From Chloroflexota bacterium (GTDB lineage Bacteria > Chloroflexota > Chloroflexia > Chloroheliales > Chloroheliaceae), in NCBI GenBank assembly GCA_028287745.1, contig JAQBPB010000026.1, forward strand, positions 1 to 64,000: 64,000 bases of DNA, in the 5' to 3' direction. The translations under genes were made by a program, and so were the position numbers. The notes under the pieces are model-generated. The model had not been told where the DNA came from and did no database searches. It saw only the letters and a list, made by a program, of their open reading frames with translations. Below are positions 9,730 to 19,595 of this stretch, piece by piece; position 1 is the stretch's first letter, and the number at the start of each line of letters is the position of its first letter.

Positions 9730-11412
9730 TTACTTCGCCAGCTTCATTTCGGTAACCAGGATTTTACCGTCGTGACGCGGTTTCCAATCCAGGCGTTGGG
9801 TCATACCATAAATATCGCTGATATTTACCAGGAAAAGCATCGCGGCATCGTCACGGCTGATCTTCATCGCATCTTTATAAAGGATAGTGCGTTTCGCGAC
9901 ATCGGTTTCTGCGCGGGCCTGATCCAGCAGTTTATCCACATCATCGTTGCAATAGCTCGAAACACGACCTTTGCAGGCAAAGTAAGCGGAGTAAGCCCGG
10001 TCTGCATCGAACAATTCGTTGCTGTTAGAAACAAAGATACTGTGCGGTGGGTTCTCCGTAGCAAAAAGCTGGTCCAGGTAACGGCTCCACTCGTTAATCT
10101 TGATATTGGGCTTTAAGCCAACTTTGGTAAGCTGCTGCCCGACCGCCTCAATGACCTCTTTGTCCTTCAACCAGCGGCCGCTTTCACCGACCAGGTCGAA
10201 GGCCAGACCTTCGGCACCGGCTTCTTTGAGCAGGGCTTTGGCTTTTTCGGGATCAAAGGGGTAAGCCTTCACTTCAGGGTTAAAACCAAAGGCATCGGGG
10301 CGCAATATCTGGCCCTGGGCAAGTTCGGCGTTGCCACCGTAAATATTCTTGATAATGCTTTCTTTATCCACGGCGTAGTTAATCGCCTGCCTGACTTTGG
10401 CATTGGCCAGGGGGCCAGTCCTGGTAGCCAGGCGGATCATCGGGAATTCTACCCCGGTCGTCTTGGCCGATTTAGGAGCCTGGCTGACCTGTTCTGGCAG
10501 CAGGTTGGTTACCAGGTCGACATCACCGGTTTTAAGGGCGGGCAACTTGGTAGAATTTTCCTTGAAGGGGCGAATAATCACGTCTTTAATCGAAGGAGCA
10601 GTCCCCCAGTAACTGTCATTGGCCGTAAGGGTAATAGACTGGTTGCGCTTCCACTCCACGAACTTGAAAGGACCAGTCCCAACAGGTTTTTCGGCAATAT
10701 CTTTGGTCTGTGAATATTTGGCGGGAACAATCTTCATCCAGTACATGCGGCTTGGAAGAATGGGGTCCGGCCCTTTGGTAAGAATATCTACCGTATAGTC
10801 ATCCACTTTCCTGGCGCTATCCAGCGTACCAAAGAAGGAGAGCTGCTCCGATTTAAAGGCCGGGTCCAGGATGCGGGTGATACTGGTTACGACGGAGTCG
10901 GCGTTAAAGTCCTCGCCATTATGAAACTTGATGCCTTTGCGGAGAGTAAAACGCCAGGTGGTCAGGTCTTTTTGCTCGAATTTCTCAGCCAGTCCGGGGG
11001 CGATTTGCATATCCGAAGGCTGGCGGACCAGCAAAGTCTCATAGATATTATCGTTAACAGCCCGTTCATTGCCATCTTCGGCACTCTGAGGATCAAGGGT
11101 GCTTGGCTCACCACCGATGCCAATAGTTACTTTACCGGCGGGAGCAACTTTAGAGGTGGAAGCAGTTGTGGCAGCCGCTGGGGCAGCGGTGGTAGCGACT
11201 GCTGGGGCAGCGGTGGTAGCGACTGCTGGGGCAGCGGTAGTGACAGCCGCCGCAGTAGTACTTGTGCTAGCAGCGGTCGTCGCGGCTGCCGTGGTGCTGG
11301 CGGAAGTAGCCGGGGTAGCTGTGCTGTCACCACAGGCGGACAGCAGTAATACTCCCAACATTGTGCTGATTGTCAAAACCACAAACGAGCTTCGGGTATT
11401 ACTTTTCTGCAT
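9730..11412 (-). CDS. family 5 (peptide) ABC transporter substrate-binding lipoprotein
   Basis: Lipobox LLLSACG, Ala/Thr linker, SBP_bac_5 pattern; ATG at 11412 (MQKSNTRS). Confidence 0.9.
   Translation of the reverse strand: MQKSNTRSSFVVLTISTMLGVLLLSACGDSTATPATSASTTAAATTAASTSTTAAAVTTAAPAVATTAAPAVATTAAPAAATTASTSKVAPAGKVTIGIGGEPSTLDPQSAEDGNERAVNDNIYETLLVRQPSDMQIAPGLAEKFEQKDLTTWRFTLRKGIKFHNGEDFNADSVVTSITRILDPAFKSEQLSFFGTLDSARKVDDYTVDILTKGPDPILPSRMYWMKIVPAKYSQTKDIAEKPVGTGPFKFVEWKRNQSITLTANDSYWGTAPSIKDVIIRPFKENSTKLPALKTGDVDLVTNLLPEQVSQAPKSAKTTGVEFPMIRLATRTGPLANAKVRQAINYAVDKESIIKNIYGGNAELAQGQILRPDAFGFNPEVKAYPFDPEKAKALLKEAGAEGLAFDLVGESGRWLKDKEVIEAVGQQLTKVGLKPNIKINEWSRYLDQLFATENPPHSIFVSNSNELFDADRAYSAYFACKGRVSSYCNDDVDKLLDQARAETDVAKRTILYKDAMKISRDDAAMLFLVNISDIYGMTQRLDWKPRHDGKILVTEMKLAK
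11175..11245. repeat. 24-bp tandem repeat encoding the TTAAPAVA linker of the SBP
   Basis: GCTGGGGCAGCGGTGGTAGCGACT repeated, third copy diverging. Confidence 0.8.
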
Positions 11413-11622
11413 AATCTCCTCCAATAAACCTTGAACAATATTGGCAATAACCAGGAGTCGAATATTAAATTTTCCAGGGAAAGCCGACTAACCTGAAACC
11501 ATTCAGGGGGGAATGCGGTAAGTAAAAATCTAAATTTGAGCAAATAGAACTAGAAAGTTTATCTGTCCGAGCCCTTATATTTAATTAGTGTTTTTGAAAA
11601 TTGTGCTTGTTGCAACTGAACG

Positions 11623-11640
11623 ATGTTACAAACGTTACAT
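11623..11640. promoter_or_regulatory. shared regulatory motif copy 2
   Basis: ATGTTACAAACGTTACAT, exact reverse complement of 6143-6160; upstream of the peptide SBP gene. Confidence 0.65.
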
Positions 11641-11698
11641 TGTACCTATATTTATATACTATAATCTTTAATTGTCAATAGGGAAAAACCGGGTTATT

Positions 11699-13318
11699 TT
11701 ACCAACCGGCTGCATAACCTTCCCGCCGGGGATCGGCCCCGCCCTGCAATACCCCACTTCGGGCCTGCCGCATGACAATTTGAGCACCACCCATTTTGTC
11801 CGACCAATGGCCGACCCGTTCCAGCCGGTAGCCCCAGTGGGCTAACTGGTCAAGGGTGGCGGCCGGGAAACGGTCTTCCACGCTTAAAATTCCGTCCGAA
11901 GACCGCCGCCACCTGGGCGCTTCAATTGCCGCCTGGACAGGAAGCTCGTAGTCCAACAGGTGGGTAAGCAATTGCAGGTTAGTCTGGACCTGTCCATCGG
12001 AGCCAGGAGTACCAAGCGCCGCGAAAGGCTGGCCTTCCGGGGTCATAACCAGGCATGGATTAAGTGTATGGACAGGCCGCTTACCGGGAGCCAGGCAGTT
12101 AGGACTTTCCGGGTCAAGTGAAAAGCCGACCAGCCGGTCATTAAGCAGGACGCCTGTATTTCCGGCTACCACTCCCGCCCCGAAAGCATGGAAAAGACTC
12201 TGGATAAAAGAAACCGCGTTACCTTCGCGGTCCATTACCGCGAAATAGGTAGTCTCGCCGCCCATGGCAGGTAAAGCCGGGGAAACCGGCGCTGGCCGGG
12301 ACGCTTCGCCTGGTTGAATGGATTTGCGGTGGTGCCTGGCCCGTTCCGGCGATAATAGTTCGTCCAAAGGCCAGGCAACAAAGGCCGGGTCGCCCGCAAA
12401 ACGCAGCTTATCGGCGAAGGCCAGCCGGGTCGCCTCGACCAGCAAGTGCAAGGTTTCCGGGGAATGGAGGCCGGTATAAGCCAGGTTGTCGTCCCCAATA
12501 ATATTAAGCGCTTCCAGCAGAATATGGCCCTGGGAAACCGGCGGCTGGCTGTAGACGGTCAACCCGCGATAGCCGGTCCGAATAGGCTCTTTCCACTCCG
12601 GACGGAAATTCGCCAGGTCCGCTTCGGCCAGGAAGCCGTCGTTTTCAGCGCAAAAATTAGCGATTGCCCGGGCGGTTTCTCCCAGGTAAAAGCCGCTGGC
12701 GCCTTCCAGGGCTAACCTCCGCAAGGTAGTTGCCAACTGCGGCTGGACCAGCCTTTCCAATGGGCCTGGCACCCGCCCGCCGGGCAGGAAAATAGAGGCT
12801 GTTGCCGGGTACCGCTCGAGGCTATCCCGGTAGCGGGTAAGGGAGCCGAAAAGGAAATAGTTAACCGGAAAGCCCTGCGCGGCGTAGTCAATCGCGGGCT
12901 GGAGAAGTTCAGCGGCAGACAGGGTGCCAAAGCGCTCCAGCATAGCAAACCAGCCTGCTACCGACCCCGGCACTGTCGCGGTCCCGGCGCCGCTGCGTGG
13001 TTTGGGAGGCCGGGCTTGAAAGTATCCCAGCCGGGCGGCAGCCGGGGCGGGCCCACTGGCGTTCAGGGCGCTAACTTTATTCTCCCTGCTTGAGTAGAAA
13101 AGGCCAAAAGCGTCCCCACCCAGGCCGTTCATATCCGGCTTGACCACTGCCAGGACTGTAGCTGTCGTAAAAGCCGCGTCAAAGGCGTTTCCGCCACGAC
13201 GCAATACCGCCAACCCGGCCTGGGTAGCCAGCGGATGCCCGGCAGCAACCATCCCATTCAAGCCCATAATAACCGGCCGGTGCGCCCCGGTCGGAGGTAG
13301 GCTGTATTTACCAGTCAT
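11699..13318 (-). CDS. gamma-glutamyltransferase family protein
   Basis: MVAAGHPLATQAGLAVLRRGGNAFDAA and catalytic Thr context GGETTYFAVMDREGNAVSFIQSL. Confidence 0.9.
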   Translation of the reverse strand: MTGKYSLPPTGAHRPVIMGLNGMVAAGHPLATQAGLAVLRRGGNAFDAAFTTATVLAVVKPDMNGLGGDAFGLFYSSRENKVSALNASGPAPAAARLGYFQARPPKPRSGAGTATVPGSVAGWFAMLERFGTLSAAELLQPAIDYAAQGFPVNYFLFGSLTRYRDSLERYPATASIFLPGGRVPGPLERLVQPQLATTLRRLALEGASGFYLGETARAIANFCAENDGFLAEADLANFRPEWKEPIRTGYRGLTVYSQPPVSQGHILLEALNIIGDDNLAYTGLHSPETLHLLVEATRLAFADKLRFAGDPAFVAWPLDELLSPERARHHRKSIQPGEASRPAPVSPALPAMGGETTYFAVMDREGNAVSFIQSLFHAFGAGVVAGNTGVLLNDRLVGFSLDPESPNCLAPGKRPVHTLNPCLVMTPEGQPFAALGTPGSDGQVQTNLQLLTHLLDYELPVQAAIEAPRWRRSSDGILSVEDRFPAATLDQLAHWGYRLERVGHWSDKMGGAQIVMRQARSGVLQGGADPRREGYAAGW

Positions 13319-13331
13319 AATGTCTTTCCGC

Positions 13332-13721
13332 TTATAGCACCGCTTCCGGCTGGACGGTTGGCGAAGGGCGTTGTTTGCCCTTTGGCCGTGCAATCCAGAT
13401 GGCGTCGTCTTCAATTTTGACCTGGTAGGTATCCAGGCAGCGTTTTTCGTCTCGTGGGAAAATAACTTTCCCGGTCGGCACTTCATAGACCCAGGCGTGC
13501 CAGGAACAGGTCACTTTATTGCCCAGCAACCGGCCCTCTACCAGCGGCCCGGCCCGGTGGAGGCAAATATTATTGAAGGCATAGAATTCCCCCTTGATGT
13601 TGGCCAGGGCCACCTGGTGGCGGTCAATTTTAAAAAGCTTCATTGTACCAACCGGCACTTCGCTGACCAGCGCTACCCGCACGAAATCAAGGGGTTTCTC
13701 CGGGGTTGGGGTTTCTGACAT
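13332..13721 (-). CDS. Rieske [2Fe-2S] protein
   Basis: CLHRAGPLVEGRLLGNKVTCSWHAW (CxH...CxxH). Confidence 0.9.
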   Translation of the reverse strand: MSETPTPEKPLDFVRVALVSEVPVGTMKLFKIDRHQVALANIKGEFYAFNNICLHRAGPLVEGRLLGNKVTCSWHAWVYEVPTGKVIFPRDEKRCLDTYQVKIEDDAIWIARPKGKQRPSPTVQPEAVL

Positions 13722-13745
13722 AGCAATTATCCTATCTAATTCCGG

Positions 13746-14189
13746 TTACTTGTTAGCGGTCAGGGCCTGTTCAAAAGCGGCCAGGGCTGCTTCTCCGACC
13801 GCAATATCCTGCTTACCGTTGCCACCGCTGATGCCAACACCGCCAATTACCCGGCCCATATGCTCCACCGGGAAACCACCTACAAAAATAGCGAATTTGC
13901 CGGGTAACATCGTATGGATACCGAAAGCTTCGCCCCCCGGAAGGGCCGGACCGCCTTCCTGGTTAAATTTATGGGTGGCCCTTTTATGCCCGGCAGCTGT
14001 AAAAGCTTTGGCAATGGCAATTTCAACCCCGGTGATACGCGCTTCGTTCATGCGGTGGAGGGCGATCACATGGCCGCCTTCGTCACAGATACAGATTGTT
14101 TCCGCCACTCCAATTTCGAGGGCCTTCATTTCAGCTGCTGCAATCATTAAAAGGGCATCTTCCAGTTGTAGGCGCGGTATTTGAATCAT
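13746..14189 (-). CDS. GlcG/HbpS-like heme-binding family protein
   Basis: ALLMIAAAEMKALEIGVAETICICDEGGHVIALHRM and GGFPVEHMGRVIGGVGISGG. Confidence 0.8.
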   Translation of the reverse strand: MIQIPRLQLEDALLMIAAAEMKALEIGVAETICICDEGGHVIALHRMNEARITGVEIAIAKAFTAAGHKRATHKFNQEGGPALPGGEAFGIHTMLPGKFAIFVGGFPVEHMGRVIGGVGISGGNGKQDIAVGEAALAAFEQALTANK

Positions 14190-14224
14190 TTTCTGCTCCT
14201 GAGCAAGTAAGTTATTAAATGACC

Positions 14225-15673
14225 TTAAAGAGCGATATCGACTGTTTTTAAACGAGTATAAAATTCCATAGCGGCCCGGCCCTGTTCTTTGTAGGTTGCG
14301 GAACTCGAGTCTTTAAAGCCGCCAAAAGGCGCATTCAGGCTGACCCCGGTCGTAGGTTTGTTAACTTTGACCATACCTGCCTGGACACCCCTGGTAAAGT
14401 TGTGTGCGGTTGTCAGGCTGCGGGTGCAAATCGCAGCTGACAGGCCGTAACTGGTATCGTTAGCCAGGGCCAGCGCTTCGGCAAAGTCGCGGGCAACCAT
14501 GACCGCCAGGACCGGTCCGAATATTTCCTCCTGTGCAATCCGCATCCGGGAGGTAACGCCGGTGAAAATCGCCGGAGAGATAAAATAACCTTTTGCCAGG
14601 CCACCGGTTGCAACAGGTTGCCCGCCCATAACCAGGCGGGCCCCTTCTTCCTGGCCGATTTTCAAATAGTTCATAACTGTTTCCATTTGCTTGCGGCTGG
14701 CGAGAGGCCCCATCTCAACCCCTTTTTCAAGGCCGTTTCCAACGGTTAGCTTCCCGGTACGGGCAATTAACCGTTCCAGAAATGGTTCAAGGACTGACTC
14801 GATTACGATGGCCCGGCTGGTCCCGGTACAGGCCTGACCGGCCAAGCCAAAGGCCCCTTTGACCGTTACCTGGGCGGCAAGGTCAAGGTCGGCATCGTCC
14901 ATGATTACCATCGGGTTTTTGCCTCCCATCTCAAGTTGAAGTCGGCACCTGGCATTGGCCGCCTGGCGCAGGGCGTTACCGACCGGGTTGGAGCCGGTAA
15001 AAGAAATACCGCTTATTTGAGGGTTGGCGGCCAGGGCGTTGCCAACTTCACCGCCTGGCCCGGTAATAAAATTCAGGACTCCTTCCGGCAAACCGGCCCT
15101 GGTTAGAATTTCTACTATGAACCGGCCCACGGCGGGAGATAGCGAGGAAGGTTTGAAGATAACGGTGTTTCCGGCCGCCAGGGCAGGCGCGATTTTCCGG
15201 ACAGGTATAGAAAGTGGGAAATTCCAGGGAGTTACCACCGAGATGAGGCCAAGTGGTTCGCGCAAGGTACTGACCACGCTGCCAGGCTCATCGCTGGGAA
15301 AAGTCTCGCCGGTGGTGTTATAGGCTTCCGCGGCGTAATAGCGCAAGCTGGCGGCGGACCTTTTAAGCTCAATCGTACTTTCGGCCAGGGTCTTGCCAAC
15401 TTCAGCCGTTACCAGCCGGGTGAGGTGCTCGCCTTCCTTTTCCATCAAATCGGCGGCCCGGTACAGGATGCTTGCCCGCTGTCCAGGCGTAGTGGCAGCC
15501 CAGGATTTAAACGACTGGGCGGCTGATTCAATTGCCGCCAGAACATCACTTTCACCGGAAACGGAAAATTGGTCGATTTCTTCGCAGGTCGCCGGGTTAT
15601 AGCTGGAAAAGACCTGCTCACCCGCGGCGGGAAGCCAATGCCCACCTATAAAATTTGAACAAACCTGTGGCAT
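14225..15673 (-). CDS. NAD(P)-dependent aldehyde dehydrogenase
   Basis: [17 protein letters not shown] and active-site Cys in [15 protein letters not shown]. Confidence 0.92.
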   Translation of the reverse strand: MPQVCSNFIGGHWLPAAGEQVFSSYNPATCEEIDQFSVSGESDVLAAIESAAQSFKSWAATTPGQRASILYRAADLMEKEGEHLTRLVTAEVGKTLAESTIELKRSAASLRYYAAEAYNTTGETFPSDEPGSVVSTLREPLGLISVVTPWNFPLSIPVRKIAPALAAGNTVIFKPSSLSPAVGRFIVEILTRAGLPEGVLNFITGPGGEVGNALAANPQISGISFTGSNPVGNALRQAANARCRLQLEMGGKNPMVIMDDADLDLAAQVTVKGAFGLAGQACTGTSRAIVIESVLEPFLERLIARTGKLTVGNGLEKGVEMGPLASRKQMETVMNYLKIGQEEGARLVMGGQPVATGGLAKGYFISPAIFTGVTSRMRIAQEEIFGPVLAVMVARDFAEALALANDTSYGLSAAICTRSLTTAHNFTRGVQAGMVKVNKPTTGVSLNAPFGGFKDSSSATYKEQGRAAMEFYTRLKTVDIAL

Positions 15674-15759
15674 CAGGCCCTCCCCTGTATTATTTTGTTA
15701 GAAAATTGAAGTTGGAGTTTAGGCAGTTTAGCTTAAAAAATTAATGTAACAATTAGTAC

Positions 15760-15777
15760 ATGTCACAATCGTTACAA
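15760..15777. promoter_or_regulatory. shared regulatory motif copy 3 (diverged)
   Basis: ATGTCACAATCGTTACAA matches 15 of 18 positions with ATGTTACAAACGTTACAT; 87 bp upstream of the ALDH start. Confidence 0.5.
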
Positions 15778-16174
15778 TTAAGATATAACACGAAAAAAAC
15801 AGTGTGTCAAGAGTAAAAATGTAACTTTAGTTTTCTCACAGAGTTACCACGAGTTCGGCTTCAAACAAGGGGCCATATTTAGGGCTTGAGAAAGTAGCAG
15901 CATAATTAAAGGATTGCAAAAGCAAATAAGTTTGCAGGAGATTGCCACCGGCAGCGTTAAAGTTACCCGGCTTTTCCAAGAAAGGTCATTAGTTGTTATA
16001 AGTTGGGGATATTCTTATCGCGTTATTTTGCGAAAGGCTTGCTTAAACCCGAACAGTTGATTCGTTTTATGTAAAGCTCATTACTCCCTTTAAAAATAGT
16101 CCGCCTTAATAAGCGGACAAACTAGTAGTAGCAGTGCTAATTTTAATGGCCCTGTCACAGAACAGAGCCTTTAA

Positions 16175-19100
16175 TTAAAAGCCAGATTTTATAGGGGGTT
16201 CCAGGACCAAAACCGAGGGGACCTCCCGGGGGTAAGCCAGGCGCAGCAACATGTAACCGGCCCCGGCCAGCCCGGTCATTAACTCCGGTGTTTCCACGCC
16301 AAAGGGTGAGCCGGAGTCCCAGGTTTCCTGGTGCAAACCCTGCCAGATTTTACCTTTTAAGGCATCCAGTTCAGCTTGCAACTCCGGGGTCTGGGTCGTT
16401 AAAGAAGCTGCCAGGATTAAATCCATATTGCCCAGGTCGCCGTGACACAGGCAGTAATTTGTGCCGAAGCCTTCTTTGAGAGTGGTCTGAACGGCCGCTT
16501 TTATATCGGAACCCAGGGCCACATCCTGCAAGTAGGCCAGGGAGGCCACCCGGCTCAGACCTATCCCGGCCGCGCCGTAGCACCAGCCGGTCAGGTAATC
16601 CGCCCCTTCCAGTTTTACCGAGCCAGGGTTCCCGAAGTTTCGCAGGTCCGGCCAGTTCTGCTTCTCTTGCGAAAAGGTAGAGTTTTCGTAAGCGAAAGCC
16701 TGCTTACCGGCATGGTGAAAACGCTCTTTCTTACTGGCCGCACCCAGGGCCAGCAGGGCTAAACCGATGCCCGCCGCGCCGTGAGCCAGGCCGGTGAGAG
16801 GCCCATCCGAAGAAATAGGGCCGGTCCAGCCCAGACCCGCAGGCGACGGGACAGCTTTTGTCAGGAGATGGTCGCCGCACATAACGGCCAGTTCCAGGAT
16901 TGCCGGGTCGGTCTTGAACTTATACAGATTTAAAAGGCAAAGGAGCGTCCCGGCCGAACCGCCCAACAGGTCATAATGCTGGTCCTTGCGGATTAAAGGA
17001 GGTAAAAGCCCGGCCAATTTAACCGCTTCATCGAGTAGAGCCGGTTCTTGCCAGAGTTCCGCCAGGTGCGTATTGAGGTGGATCGCGCCCGCGATGCCGC
17101 TAAAGGCCCCAGGAGTAAGCCAGTTTTCCCGTTCCTTATGCCGGTCCAACTGGCGGTTCATGCCGGTAAACGCCTGCCGGGCCAGCCCGGTATATTCAGG
17201 GTTGCCGGTGATTTTACCCAGGTAAGCCAGAAACAGGCTGATACCGCTCAGGCCGCTATATAAATCGTAATCGGCCGAAGCGACTTCAAATTCGTTACCC
17301 GGTTGAAGGTTCAGGACGGCCCAGTTAGCCGCTCCCTCTTTGATTAAAGCCAGTTCGTGCAAGCGGTCGCCCATCCGGGCGGCCAGGCTTACCAGCGCTT
17401 GCGGGCCTACCGGCCCCGGCGGTTGAGCCTGAAACAGCACCGTTTTCTTTTTGGCATGAGCGAAGGGGTCCAACGTGGCAAAAGAAGCTTTGATGAACCA
17501 GAGCTGCGTCTCCAGGTCGGCCTGGGATAAACTGCCGATATGCTCGCTGACCGACTCAAGGCTGGACCGGTTGAAGAAATTGGGCCATACATCGCCCTGG
17601 CTACCGGTCAAATCCCGCGACCCAACCAGGGTAGTGAACAGCGGTATATCACCCTGTAGCAGGTCGGACTGCTCGGCAGAAATTAGCCGGGCCAGGAAAG
17701 GCTGGACTGCCACGCCCAACCAGAGCTTATCCAGGAAGCGGTTCCGGGTCAGGGCATTTTTTAACAATTCGGGGTGAAAGCTTTCCTTCAAAATCCGGCT
17801 ATAAGTCTTGGTAGACCGGACAATCACCCGGATAGGGTCATTTTTGAATTTTGGTAAGAACTCTTCCCGTAGAAATTTCCGGTTTTCAGCCAGAAGTAAG
17901 TAAACCTGCTTGAAACCGGCCAGGAAATCAGCCAGGTAATCATTCAACTCAACTTCCGCCCCATTTATAGTTGGCCGGTTATCAGAACCTTCCAGGGCAA
18001 TATGCTTTTTTACAATCCGCATTTCATCGGTAGCAAAACCTTCCCAGGTATTGATTGGAGTGGGTGAGAGTTGACCGGCTTTACCACCTAACCCGCTTAT
18101 ATCCAGCCCTTGTCCCAGGACGTTGGAGCCGGTGCGCTCCGGTAGCATCCCTATGCGCAATACCGAGTAGCCAACTCTATCCAGGGCCGGGTCATTGGCC
18201 TGTTTGAAGAACTCTTCCTCTAACCTGGGATGAAAGAGGGCTTCCAGGTCTACCAGGACCGGGTGTTCTCCGGCGGCAATCAGGTTTTCCGAGTGAAAAT
18301 CGGTGGCTTGCAGGGTATAAAGCAGGGCCAGGTAACCTCCCTGACGCCGGTAAAAGCGGTGTACCTCCGCGGCAGTCGAGCAGCCGGTGTAATGGGCAAA
18401 TTCGGACCAGCCGTATTTACCTGAGTCCAGGGTCTTCAGGACGCGGAAAGATGTTTCGAGTCCCTGGTTGCTCAGCCAGCCGAGCAGCTCGTTAAAATGA
18501 ACGTCTATACTGACCGGTTTTGGTTTGTATATAAGCCGGTAACCGGAGTCAAACTTTAGCCTGACCACGCTCCGGCCGCCCCGGTGGCTGTCCCCGGCGG
18601 CTTCAACTTCTACCAGTTGGCCCGGACTGCCGGTTTCGGGCCAGAACAACCGGCCAAGCTTTTCCCAATCCGCGCACAGATGGCCTAGAAATTCCAGGCT
18701 GAAATTCAGCCAGTTACTTACGGTAATCACAAGCTGGCGAGCAAGCACCGGGTACTCTTCCAGGAGCACCGCCAGGTTAGCCGGTTGGCTCAGGCGAGAA
18801 ATAAAATTGTTAAAGCGTTCCTGGGGGGTTTCACCTTCCAGGCGTCCCTGGACGCGGGCTACGTTTATTTCCAGGGCGATAACCCTGGCTAATTTAGTGG
18901 CAAGCAAGGCGGGTAAATTTGCCAGCAGCTGCCCGGTCACAATTTCGGCTTTAAAAGGTACTTGCGGATATTGGCCGGCCAGGGCCCGGATGCCCGCCTG
19001 AAGCCGGGCAAGGTTAGTCGCTACTAAAGGTTTAATAAGGTTAAGGAATAGCAGTTTATTTTCCCGGTCTTCGACATCCGGCAAAATTAAGTCAAAATTT

Positions 19101-19471
19101 ATTTCTTCGTCCTGGTTTTCAAAGGCTGCTACAAACTGCTCTAACCAGCCGGGAATGAACGGAGTCCGTGAGAATAAAGCCTGTTCCGGCTCAGCCAACA
19201 GGGCCAGTAAATTTTCTTCAGTCAGGTTATCGGCGGCCACCCGCTGTTTGAAATAATTGGCTTTATTAAAGGGAGGTTGCTCTTGCCATTTCTGGAACTG
19301 ACGCCGGGCTTTTTCACCGGGAAAGTCAGCCGGGGTTTCTTGCAAACCGGTCACCTGTCCTGCCAGTCCGGCTCTTTCTGACAGAAACAAGGCCCGGTAC
19401 CAGGCCGGATTGTGCGTGGAAAGAAGATTTAATTTCTGGTTTTCAGTAATTAAGTCAGCCATTTTACTCAT
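16175..19471 (-). CDS. lanM: class II lanthipeptide synthetase LanM
   Basis: Dehydratase motifs RLIYKPKP and TDFHSENLIAAGEHPVLVDLEALFHP; LanC zinc ligands in GWCYGAAGIG and CLCHGDLGNMD. Start may be 19462. Confidence 0.95.
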   Translation of the reverse strand: MSKMADLITENQKLNLLSTHNPAWYRALFLSERAGLAGQVTGLQETPADFPGEKARRQFQKWQEQPPFNKANYFKQRVAADNLTEENLLALLAEPEQALFSRTPFIPGWLEQFVAAFENQDEEINFDLILPDVEDRENKLLFLNLIKPLVATNLARLQAGIRALAGQYPQVPFKAEIVTGQLLANLPALLATKLARVIALEINVARVQGRLEGETPQERFNNFISRLSQPANLAVLLEEYPVLARQLVITVSNWLNFSLEFLGHLCADWEKLGRLFWPETGSPGQLVEVEAAGDSHRGGRSVVRLKFDSGYRLIYKPKPVSIDVHFNELLGWLSNQGLETSFRVLKTLDSGKYGWSEFAHYTGCSTAAEVHRFYRRQGGYLALLYTLQATDFHSENLIAAGEHPVLVDLEALFHPRLEEEFFKQANDPALDRVGYSVLRIGMLPERTGSNVLGQGLDISGLGGKAGQLSPTPINTWEGFATDEMRIVKKHIALEGSDNRPTINGAEVELNDYLADFLAGFKQVYLLLAENRKFLREEFLPKFKNDPIRVIVRSTKTYSRILKESFHPELLKNALTRNRFLDKLWLGVAVQPFLARLISAEQSDLLQGDIPLFTTLVGSRDLTGSQGDVWPNFFNRSSLESVSEHIGSLSQADLETQLWFIKASFATLDPFAHAKKKTVLFQAQPPGPVGPQALVSLAARMGDRLHELALIKEGAANWAVLNLQPGNEFEVASADYDLYSGLSGISLFLAYLGKITGNPEYTGLARQAFTGMNRQLDRHKERENWLTPGAFSGIAGAIHLNTHLAELWQEPALLDEAVKLAGLLPPLIRKDQHYDLLGGSAGTLLCLLNLYKFKTDPAILELAVMCGDHLLTKAVPSPAGLGWTGPISSDGPLTGLAHGAAGIGLALLALGAASKKERFHHAGKQAFAYENSTFSQEKQNWPDLRNFGNPGSVKLEGADYLTGWCYGAAGIGLSRVASLAYLQDVALGSDIKAAVQTTLKEGFGTNYCLCHGDLGNMDLILAASLTTQTPELQAELDALKGKIWQGLHQETWDSGSPFGVETPELMTGLAGAGYMLLRLAYPREVPSVLVLEPPIKSGF

Positions 19472-19524
19472 TTCTATAATAAAGCTTTACAGGATTAATC
19501 CGGAAACCAAACTTTTTAAAGTGA

Positions 19525-19554
19525 AGGCAGAAGCCTTTTAAAGGGCTTCTGCCT
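19525..19554 (-). promoter_or_regulatory. perfect hairpin between lanthipeptide precursor and lanM (possible attenuator)
   Basis: 11-bp stem AGGCAGAAGCC / GGCTTCTGCCT, no long U-tract following. Confidence 0.6.
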
Positions 19555-19595
19555 CGATGGTTACTTTTTCAAATTAGTGGAAAGCTAAAATGAAA

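Noticed and set aside
11099-11434. Ala/Val-rich plus-strand ORF
   Set aside because: Reverse strand of the repetitive SBP linker.
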